From a candidate division KSB1 bacterium (GTDB lineage: Bacteria > Electryoneota > RPQS01): a stretch of 64,000 bases of DNA. The translations under genes were made by a program, and so were the position numbers. Numbering within the stretch: position 1 is the first letter of the stretch; each line of letters starts with the position of its first letter. Below the pieces are notes generated by a model. That model searched no databases and was not told where the DNA came from. It saw only the letters and a program-made list of their open reading frames with translations. Below, piece after piece: positions 1 through 8,100 of this stretch. The stretch covers positions 62,001 through 126,000 of the forward strand of contig JACRMR010000012.1 of assembly GCA_016214895.1 (NCBI GenBank), given 5' to 3'.

Positions 1-212
1 AGATCGAGCTCCTTGTCGCGCATGAACACCTCAAGCTGAGCCGGCGTCAGCAGCTCCTTGAGAAACGCCTCCATCTCCTCCATCGAGACGCGCTCGGGAC
101 GCGTCGCGAATAGGTCCCCGTTGATCCGCAATACCGGAACCGCGCCGCTGCGCAGATGCAGATCCGAGGCTTTCTTTACGAATAGCAGCTCCAGTAGTCC
201 GCGAATGTCCAT
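1..212 (-). CDS. PilT-like retraction ATPase, N-terminal fragment (cut by window edge)
   Basis: This is the first 70 codons of a second PilT-type ATPase; the gene runs out of the window. The ATG at 212 is followed by a typical PilT N-terminal domain with the motif KKASDLHLRSGAVPVLRING, the ASDLHL signature of PilT/PilU proteins that precedes the RecA-like core. By family, such hexameric ATPases power pilus retraction at the inner membrane. It is the last visible gene of the minor-pilin operon, about 55 bp after the TPR gene. A complete pilT lies at 17131-18273, so this would be a pilT2/pilU-like paralog. The Walker and catalytic motifs cannot be checked here. Confidence 0.85.
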   Translation of the reverse strand, partial: MDIRGLLELLFVKKASDLHLRSGAVPVLRINGDLFATRPERVSMEEMEAFLKELLTPAQLEVFMRDKELD

Positions 213-268
213 TTGTCCTCAATACGACTGAGTGTGACGTGCCCGGGATTCGGACTTGCCGGCGGCGA

Positions 269-1453
269 TCAGACCGGATTCCGGCCCAAGCGCCGGGACA
301 ACTCCGCGACTTTCTGGCCGGCTCCCTCGTGCGAAGCATTCTGTTGCCGCACTAATTCAAATTGCTCCAGCGCCTGGTCAAGATTGCCCACCAGTTCATG
401 CACCACGCCCAGTTGATAGTGGAGCCCCATCTGTTCGCTCGGCGAGCCACTGTCGTGCTGCTGCTCGTTCTCGAGCAAGGTCAAGGCGCCCTGCAAATCG
501 CCGCTCTCCTGAAGACATTCGGCCAGCGCGAGTGATGCGCGCAACCGAATCGCCGGATCGCGCCGCGCCTGTTCAAACTCGGAGATCCCGGCATCCCATA
601 ACTTCATCTCGCGATACACGACACCGAGGTCGTAGTGGTCCTTGCCGTCGCCGGCCGGCAGCGGCTCGCTGTCGTCCGTGCCGTTTGCGGATCCCGCGAA
701 ACCCATCCCGTCCGATCCCGCTGATCCGAATCCGCGTGACATCCCCGGAAACTCCTCCGCACCGATGCTCATCGTTTCGTCCAGCGTGTTCAGACCGCCG
801 TAGTCCGAATACTCGCTTGCCTTCGCCCGCGTTATCGCGGGCGACTCCAGCGCGGTCTCGACCGTCGCTTCCGCCGACGGCATGGACCGCTCCGCGTATT
901 CGCGGTTGGCCAGCCGTGATTCGACGTATTGCGTCAGCCGCTGCTGCGTCTCGACGTCCTCGATCTTCGAATCCGTGTACAGGCTGGCCAATTCTTCAAG
1001 CAGGTGCGGACTACGGATGTCCGACTCCAGGATCTTCTTGAACGAGGACCGCAGCTCTTGCTCGGACTGCTGCTTCGCCAATTTGACGTAACTGCGAATC
1101 TGCGCGAGGCAGTCTGCGTAGTATTCGAGTCCGAGATAAGCTTCCGCGAGAATCAGATAGACGTCCTCTTCCTCGGGAGCACGACGAAGCATCTTTCGCC
1201 CGATCCCCAGCACGTTCTCGTGCAGTCCCTCGAGCACGTAGCCTTCCAGCGCCCGGCGCCAAGCCTCAATCGCCTGACCCCGCGACTTGTTGCTCATGTG
1301 AAGGTCGCCCACGAGATTCCACAACGAGTAGTCACGCTCCTGGCTCGACGCCTTACTCTCATAGTACGCCAGCGCCTTGCTCCAATGCTTCTGCCGAATC
1401 GCGTCCCGGGCCACCAGCTCGGGCTGCTTCGTCGCGCCGAACAATTTCTTCAT
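269..1453 (-). CDS. TPR-repeat protein of the pilus cluster
   Basis: A 394-residue protein with no signal peptide, starting MKKLFGATKQPELVARDAIR. It is rich in TPR-like helix pairs: one block near residues 15-110 (ALAYYES, AIEAWRRALEG, LILAEAYLGLEYYADCLAQI) and another near 265-385 (HYDLGVVYREMKLWDAGISE, LHYQLGVVHELVGNLDQALE), separated by a Gly/Ser-rich linker. TPR proteins are usually assembly scaffolds, and several pilus systems use them. A reading frame open further upstream overlaps the pilX-like gene; the ATG at 1453, just after that gene's stop at 1465, is the natural start. The specific role is unknown. Confidence 0.8.
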   Translation of the reverse strand: MKKLFGATKQPELVARDAIRQKHWSKALAYYESKASSQERDYSLWNLVGDLHMSNKSRGQAIEAWRRALEGYVLEGLHENVLGIGRKMLRRAPEEEDVYLILAEAYLGLEYYADCLAQIRSYVKLAKQQSEQELRSSFKKILESDIRSPHLLEELASLYTDSKIEDVETQQRLTQYVESRLANREYAERSMPSAEATVETALESPAITRAKASEYSDYGGLNTLDETMSIGAEEFPGMSRGFGSAGSDGMGFAGSANGTDDSEPLPAGDGKDHYDLGVVYREMKLWDAGISEFEQARRDPAIRLRASLALAECLQESGDLQGALTLLENEQQHDSGSPSEQMGLHYQLGVVHELVGNLDQALEQFELVRQQNASHEGAGQKVAELSRRLGRNPV

Positions 1454-1464
1454 CGATAGATCCC

Positions 1465-3117
1465 TTAGCTGATCTGTTTCCAGGCTCCGCGCTGTACCGT
1501 CTGCACCCGCGGCGTGCCCGGAGGCCAATTCCCGGGTTGCAACAGGTCGGTGTCAAATCCCCATACTCGCCGCGGCGCATTGTACACCGGACTGCCGTAA
1601 CGCCAGCTCCCGATGTTGTAAACGCTGCTCCACAGATGTACGATGCTGCCACGAAACGTTACCGTCACACCGCTCCAGTTCTCGAGAAACCGGAAGCTGT
1701 TTTCCAGGCCGCCGCTGTAGGTCGTGCCCACGGTGACCACGTGACCCGCCATGACACAGGCGTTTACGGTCAGCGCGGTCGGAATCCGTGCGCTCATCGT
1801 GCCGGCTGACAAGGCGTCGTTCCAATTCGGTGAAAGTAACGTAATCGCGTCGCACATTAGCGCCGCACCCTTCTTGGCCACCGAGTTGAAGTGCCCCTGC
1901 GTGTACAGCGGACGGTCCGTAACGATGGTCAGGCCGCCCACCGGCAGCGTCGCCGCATTCTTGAGCCGCACGACGGCGCGATCACCGTTGGTGTGGCTCA
2001 CATACATGATCCCGTTCGGCGGCGAATAACCGCCCGCGATCATGGCTCCAATATCGATGTTCAGCACGTCCACCACGCGCGACTCGCGGGCATCCGTAAA
2101 CTGATTCTGCGTGTAACTGAAGACGCCGGGCATGCTTATCACGGCTCCCGAACTGTCCGTGATTGCGCCGTCGAGGTATCGAACGGATGCCTTATACCAA
2201 TACTTCGCGTTCCGGTCCGTCGCATTGTCACCTGGCAGCGGTCGTTCGATGATCTTGTGCTGGTTGTCCGTCGGCGGCAAGGGAAGCCGGAGCGTGGTCA
2301 ATCCGTGCGAGCGATCGCGGAAGTTGCCTGTCCAAAGCGCCAGCGCGTCCTGCTGCCAGGTCGGACGGCGCTCGTCCAGCCAGTAGCTGCCACGCCAGAC
2401 ATTCTGTGGAACGCCGAATCCATTGGTAACCGTCACCGGTCCGGCCTCATCCACGCCGTTGTCCTTGCGGTAATGGTAGTAGTACCCCACCGCGGTAACG
2501 GTCGAATTGCAAGCAATACTCGCGCCCGAACCCATGTACAGATTCGCGTTCGTGTGGATCGGTCCCACAAACGTCATCGCGACGCCGGGGAAGATCTCCA
2601 GGTCGTTTTCATAGAACACACCGAACTGAAATAGCGGGATGAACTGGTGCTGGATCTCGCGCCACACTTGCGATGAGCGCTTCCCGCTCTGGGCGCGCGC
2701 GGCAATCGTGTAGCGCTGTACGAATCCGATCAGTCCCTGATAGTCGCCCGCGGTGATATTCTCCTGCGTCAGCGGACCGACCTTGTCCACGTCGAAATTC
2801 TCGATCGTGTACTCACCGATCGTCGGCCGGACCAGTCCAGCGACCTGATCGGAGCTCGGGTCGATCACGTTTTCCAGCAGAGTACGCAACTCCTCGGAGC
2901 CCTCTTCGACCGCCGCTTCGGCCGCATAGAACGCCCGCGTGTGATCCAGCTCAACCGCGGTGGTCTGTGTCTCCCGCGTCGAGCGGAGCGAGGAGGTCCC
3001 CGCCAGGAAAATCAGCCCGCTCATTAGGACGAGCGCCATCATCATCACCATACCGCGATCTGCCCTCCGTGTCCCTCGTGCTGGCCCTTCTCGACCCTTC
3101 ACATCCATTCGCCGCAT
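1465..3117 (-). CDS. PilX-like minor pilin / pilus assembly protein
   Basis: A 550-residue protein with a short basic leader ending in RG, then one hydrophobic helix (MVMMMALVLMSGLIFLAGTS). It is followed by the region seen after PilX N-termini, with RAFYAAEAAVEEG close to the AAEAALRxGE motif. The Glu5 of normal prepilins is absent, as is common in PilX/GspK-type proteins. The remaining roughly 450 residues look like a secreted, beta-rich, Asn/Tyr/Trp-rich domain that I do not recognise and that is much longer than ordinary PilX (about 170-200 residues). It follows the pilW- and pilV-like genes in one operon, so a tip or minor-pilin role is inferred. Confidence 0.75.
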   Translation of the reverse strand: MRRMDVKGREGPARGTRRADRGMVMMMALVLMSGLIFLAGTSSLRSTRETQTTAVELDHTRAFYAAEAAVEEGSEELRTLLENVIDPSSDQVAGLVRPTIGEYTIENFDVDKVGPLTQENITAGDYQGLIGFVQRYTIAARAQSGKRSSQVWREIQHQFIPLFQFGVFYENDLEIFPGVAMTFVGPIHTNANLYMGSGASIACNSTVTAVGYYYHYRKDNGVDEAGPVTVTNGFGVPQNVWRGSYWLDERRPTWQQDALALWTGNFRDRSHGLTTLRLPLPPTDNQHKIIERPLPGDNATDRNAKYWYKASVRYLDGAITDSSGAVISMPGVFSYTQNQFTDARESRVVDVLNIDIGAMIAGGYSPPNGIMYVSHTNGDRAVVRLKNAATLPVGGLTIVTDRPLYTQGHFNSVAKKGAALMCDAITLLSPNWNDALSAGTMSARIPTALTVNACVMAGHVVTVGTTYSGGLENSFRFLENWSGVTVTFRGSIVHLWSSVYNIGSWRYGSPVYNAPRRVWGFDTDLLQPGNWPPGTPRVQTVQRGAWKQIS

Positions 3118-3159
3118 GACACACCTCGCTTCGAGAAGTCAACTGGATTCAGTCATTGT

Positions 3160-3939
3160 TCACGAACTAAGCCGTAAGTTCCGGCCGCGGATCATAAACG
3201 TCGTCACGCGCCGCTCATAGCGGTCGTACCACGAAGATCCGTCCGGCGCCGAATAGTAAATCGCCCTGCCGTTCCGCTCGTCCTCCGAGCGCGTCACCAT
3301 CGTCACCTGCACCACCGTGATCCGCGTCCGCTCGGAAAAACTGAGCGTGAAACCACCCATCGGATAGCCCACCTCGTCCGGAATGCGATCCCCCTGTTCG
3401 TCATAATAATCAAAGAGCACCAGATCGACGTTCGACGCAACTTTGCGCGTGAGCGGCGCGAGCCACACCGTCGAATCGCGATCCCAGCTCCAGCTTTCCT
3501 GATAAACGATTCCCGCATCCGGATTCGTATGGTAGCGAATCGTCTCCGTCGTGCTGTCGTCGTTGATATCGGCGGTAAACACCAGCTCGTAAGTCGTCGC
3601 GTATTCGAAGTCCGAAAACACCGAGTCACTCCACACCTGATCCGGGACGTCGCGGTCGATGTCATTGGAGTCCCCGTCGATATCTTCCGTCGCCGCAAGT
3701 CCGATCATCGTCAGGTCGCGCTCCAACCGCTGCGACACGGAGCGCGCGCCGTCGCCCGCCTGCGAGCGCTTCTCTTCCGTGCTCACCGTCTTGACGGCGC
3801 CCACGTAAAGACTGACCAACGAAGTCATCAGCAAGATCGAAAGAGTCGTCGCCAGGATCGTCTCGATCAGCGTGACGCCGGCCGCGCGCGATCGCCGTCG
3901 CGCATCCCCTGCCTCTGCCCTCTCAATTCGCCGCTTCAT
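3160..3939 (-). CDS. PilW-like type IV prepilin
   Basis: A 259-residue prepilin-like protein. It has a long basic leader, then a class III cleavage site (AAG before VTLIETILATTLSILLMT) with Glu5 present, as recognised by the prepilin peptidase PilD. The C-terminal part is globular and Asp-rich (EDIDGDSNDIDRDVPD), resembling PilW/PilJ minor pilins. The ATG at 3939 is preceded by AAGGAG at good spacing, which supports the start. It lies between pilV-like and pilX-like genes, the usual minor pilin order. By family it would join the priming complex for pilus assembly. Confidence 0.85.
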   Translation of the reverse strand: MKRRIERAEAGDARRRSRAAGVTLIETILATTLSILLMTSLVSLYVGAVKTVSTEEKRSQAGDGARSVSQRLERDLTMIGLAATEDIDGDSNDIDRDVPDQVWSDSVFSDFEYATTYELVFTADINDDSTTETIRYHTNPDAGIVYQESWSWDRDSTVWLAPLTRKVASNVDLVLFDYYDEQGDRIPDEVGYPMGGFTLSFSERTRITVVQVTMVTRSEDERNGRAIYYSAPDGSSWYDRYERRVTTFMIRGRNLRLSS

Positions 3940-3968
3940 CGTATGCTCCTTTCCACTCGCACCATGCG

Positions 3969-4337
3969 CTACATGTCCGAGATCGAGGTGATCGCCACCG
4001 CCGAGCGCCGATCCTGCTCAAACAAGATCGTCAGCTCGATCCGCTTAATTCGTCCATCCTCCGTCACGCTCAGCGTGTGGCGAAAGTCCGGGTGATCGGC
4101 AAATTCGCCGTAGGCGGCCGTTTCGCTCGCGATGTCGGGCCAATCCATGTTCTTGACCCGCTCCATCTCCATCCGCAACAGCGAATTAGCGGTCTCCATG
4201 CGCTGACTGTACCGGCTGGACTTCGCCGTCGCCACCATCGCGCTCATCACGACCAACAGCCCGATCATGATCAGAAACATCGTGACCATCACCTCGAGCA
4301 TGCTGATTCCCGACTGCGCCCGCGTCTGTCGTCTCAT
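3969..4337 (-). CDS. PilV-like type IV prepilin
   Basis: A 122-residue minor prepilin. The leader MRRQTRAQSG is followed by ISMLEVMVTMFLIMIGLLVV, a class III prepilin motif with Glu5. This PilV-type signature is usually found next to PilW and PilX. An AAGGAG ribosome site sits 6 nt before the ATG at 4337, which decides this start over one eight codons upstream. The C-terminal half (residues about 50-122) is short and ends in a hydrophilic strand-rich segment. It is co-directional with the pilW-like gene, about 30 bp away. Confidence 0.85.
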   Translation of the reverse strand: MRRQTRAQSGISMLEVMVTMFLIMIGLLVVMSAMVATAKSSRYSQRMETANSLLRMEMERVKNMDWPDIASETAAYGEFADHPDFRHTLSVTEDGRIKRIELTILFEQDRRSAVAITSISDM

Positions 4338-4385
4338 CGTTGACTCCTTCTGCTCACACATCCCGTGACTTGCCGCTCCGCGCCG

Positions 4386-5135
4386 CTATCTCAAGACCTG
4401 CGCGAGGCCCAACGACAACGTCCAATGACCCTCCATCGAGGCGGCCGCCTCCGCGTTCAGCGAGTAGCCTTCGGGAAGCTTCCATTCCAAGCCAAACAGG
4501 CCGCGAAACGATTGCTCTGCGTCCGTGTAGTTCAACTTTCCGCCCGCTGACGCGTACTCCTGACCGTTAAAGCTGACTTTCACGCTCTTTTCGCCAAATA
4601 GAAACGGCTTGCTGACGCCGAGATACGGAATCAGCGAGCCGAATCGGTAACCGCCGATCAAGACCGGCGTGACTTCATGCCACGTGTATTTGCTGTCAAT
4701 CGACTTCATCCCGTTTGAGGTCTTGCCACCCGGCTGAAATCCGAAGTAGTGAAGCGATCCGACGACCTGATAGGGTGTGTCGGTCGTCGGCAGCCCAACG
4801 TGCACGTTCGCTCCCCATGCCAGGGACCAGTTTGAGGTGAAGTCCCCATAATCGCCGGACAACTCGCTGAACGTCAGATTCGCGCTGCCCACCGATAGTC
4901 CGGCATCCACGCCCGGCGCCAGTCCGTAACGAGCGGTCAAGCTCACGCGCTGCGAACTCAATTGATCCGTCGCGGACGTGCCCGCACCGCCGGCCAGCTC
5001 GCTCATCAGCTGTCCGCCCTCAACGTTCATGCTGGTCATTTGCGGCGGCACGATGAACGCCGGACCTCCGGCCATGGCCGACGCACTTCCGCTCACACAC
5101 ACCAGCGCCAGCAGGATGATTGTATATTTGCTCAT
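4386..5135 (-). CDS. Small outer-membrane beta-barrel-like exported protein
   Basis: A 249-residue protein with a clear signal peptide (MSKYTIILLALVCVSGSASA). The rest alternates hydrophobic and polar residues in a way typical of transmembrane beta-strands, with many strands ending in aromatic residues (ARYGLAPGVDAGLSVGSANL, SLHYFGFQPGG, WHEVTPVLIGGYRFGSLIPY). This suggests an 8-12 strand outer-membrane barrel, but I do not recognise a family. It is placed between the giant Ig-like lipoprotein and the minor pilins, so it could serve surface display of those components; that is inference from position only. Confidence 0.65.
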   Translation of the reverse strand: MSKYTIILLALVCVSGSASAMAGGPAFIVPPQMTSMNVEGGQLMSELAGGAGTSATDQLSSQRVSLTARYGLAPGVDAGLSVGSANLTFSELSGDYGDFTSNWSLAWGANVHVGLPTTDTPYQVVGSLHYFGFQPGGKTSNGMKSIDSKYTWHEVTPVLIGGYRFGSLIPYLGVSKPFLFGEKSVKVSFNGQEYASAGGKLNYTDAEQSFRGLFGLEWKLPEGYSLNAEAAASMEGHWTLSLGLAQVLR

Positions 5136-5183
5136 GAGATCCTCATTTCGTTGCTCTGACTGTTGTGCACGTGCCCGTGTTGA

Positions 5184-8100
5184 CTATTCCTGGGGCAGCA
5201 GTGCGCGCAGCGTGAATGTCTCCGTGAATGCGAACGCGTCGCCCTGACGCGTATCGACTTCGATCAACACCGGCGTCGCGGCGTCCGTATCCTCCAACGT
5301 CAGGTCGTTGAAGAAGCTGATCGTGTACGTGGTGTCACCCGGACACCCAATCGTGATCTCCTGCGGGTAACAACGGCCTTCGTTCGCCGAAAACCGAACT
5401 ACGGAGCCGGCGACCAACGGCCAGTAATCCGGGTCGTAAGCCGCGATCGTGATCAACGCGTTCTCACCGATGTACATTTCGCGCTGCTGCGAATCACCAT
5501 TGACGCTTGCGTCACGCAGGTACAGTTGCGGCTGGCTGTATTCGAACACCACGTTTGTGCTCGCCCAGACCGTCACGCTGTCGCCGTTCGCATCAACTCC
5601 GGCCGAACTCGCCAGAACTTTGGCGAGGCCCGGCTGCGTCGGAATCGCCGAACAGAGAATGGCGGAACCCGTGTTCGGATCCACCAGCGTGCTCAACCAG
5701 CGCGGAATCGTCGGCAACGGATTGCCCGACCAGAGCGTCACACGCGCAAAGCCCATCGAGTCCGTGTAGCCGGTCGCCGTGGTGATCACACCCCCGGAAG
5801 TCGTGAAGTACACGGCCGTTCCCGGCGTCACCGGATTGTTGTAGCGGTCGCCGACTAGCGCCAACACCTCGACCGAGTCGCCGACAACGTCCATGCCGAA
5901 CATACTGCACGGCCCTGCCGCGAGCGACATGTGCGTCGTGTTGCAGCCATCCACGATGCTCTCGATATACGGCGGACCCGCATAGATCAGAATCTCCGTC
6001 GAGACCGCGCTGATCGTCTGACAGACCGCGCGAATCCGCGCGCTGCCGGATACCGTGCCGCTGTTATAAGAGACCGTCGCGTGGCCGTTGATCGTCGGGA
6101 TCGGACCGTTAGAGGAGAGGAAATCCCCGCCGCCCGGTGAATTGTTGATGTTGAAATAGACCGGCGTACCGTCGATTACTGTGTTGTTGTTCACGTCACG
6201 AACCGTCGCCGTCACCAGCAGGGTTTCGTTGCGACCGCTGCCGCGAACACCCACCGAGCCCGGATCATAGGCGAGTTGGATACTATTGGGTCCGCCCGGG
6301 ATCAAGTACACCGTATGGTCCGCAAAGATCGAGTCCGCCAGCGCCGTAATCGTCGCCGTTCCTGTCTGCGGCGAACTGAACGCCACGCTGGCCCGGCCGG
6401 TCGCGTCCGTGGAGCGGCTCGGCGCGATGTTGCCGATCGTCGCGCTGAATCGAACTTCGACGTTCGCAAGCGCGTGCCCGACCGCGTCGGTCACATAGGC
6501 CGAAATCGTGTCTGTTGCGATGCCGTCCGCGGAGAGCGTGTCGCTCTGCGCTGTGATCGTGACCACCGCCGGCGGACCGACGACGTAGGTGATCGCGACG
6601 CTGTCACGAACGCTCGGGTCCGCCTCCGCCCACGCCAATACGCTCACGGTGCCCGGCGTCGTACTGGACGTCAGCGAATTCACCGCGACACCGCCGGTCG
6701 TCGTGCGCAAATTCTCCAGGGAGCCGCTTTGCGGCGGCAGGCTGAACCGAATCTGCGTCCCGTTCGGGACTGGATTCCCGTTCTGATCCGTCACAACGGC
6801 GGTTAGCGTCGAAGTCGAATTATTGTCCGCCAGCAGCACGGTCGGCAATCCCGTCAACGTCAAGTGGGTCGGCGTAGATGGCGCGAACACAACTTGTACC
6901 ACATCCGTCAAGGTGTTGCCGAACGAGACATTTACCGAGGCGGTTCCGGTCTCCGTGGACGAGGTCAACGTCGCCTCGGCAATCCCGGACACATTCGTAT
7001 TCGCGACGCCTACCATCGTGCCCAACGTCGAACCGAAATGTACTTCCACTCCGCTGATGGCATAGTTGCTCTCGGTCTCAAACACGTGCGCCCGGATCAG
7101 CGAGAGGGAACTGCCGTCCGCGATTACCGTACCCGGCGTAGCCGTGGCTTCCACCGTTACTCCGCGTTGCATCAGCGTCAAGGAGCTCTGGGCTTCGACT
7201 GAGGTGGCGGTGATCACGGCCTGCTGATTCTCACTCGAGGCGGCGGACACCAGCGTCGCCGTTGCCGTGCCGGTTCCGTCGGTCATGGTCTCCGCGTCGA
7301 TCACAGTTCCTGATGTCGTAATCCAGCTCACCGGAGAATTCACCAGCGCATAGCCCTGCACGTCAAACACGCGGGCGCTGATCTCCGCCGACGAAATGCC
7401 ATCCGCGCGGACGCTATTGATCTCGCTGCTCATCTGAACCGAGGCCGGAACCGCGGCATACATCTCGATATCCATCGCGCTGGACAGCCCGGTCCCGTAC
7501 GTCGCGGTTAGATGCGCGGTTCCCGGTGCCGATGACGCCGTCAAATTGACCTGTGCGATACCGGAAGTATTCGTCAGCGCCATCACCGGAATACTGCCCA
7601 GGGAGGTCGCGAAGTTCACCGCCTCGCCCGCTACCGCCAGCATGTTGGTCGTCTCGCGAATTTGACAGCGCACGGCCGTCCCGCTCTGTCCGTTCGCCGG
7701 AAGAGATGCTGCATCGGATTCGATCTGGACGGTCACGCCCCGCAATTGGATGGCTGTCGCCTCATTCGTCCGCTCAATCGACACATCCACATTCGCCACG
7801 GCATCGGTGGCCGATGCGGAGCTAAGATACGTGGAGACCGCCCACCCGCTGTCATTGCTCATGACCGTCGGCGTAAGCATCGCACCCGGACCGGTGACTG
7901 CAAAACTCACTTCCGTATTCGGGACCGGTTGGCCCGACTCATTCGTTACGATCGCGCTTACCGTCACGGTAGATACGCCGTTCGCCAACACGGAGTTCGT
8001 GCTGAGTTGAACCATGAGCACCGACGCTTCGGTATCGGTCAGCCTGAGTCCGGTGTTCGAGCGCAGCGCATTCCCGTACGTGCACGTTACCGTCACCGCC

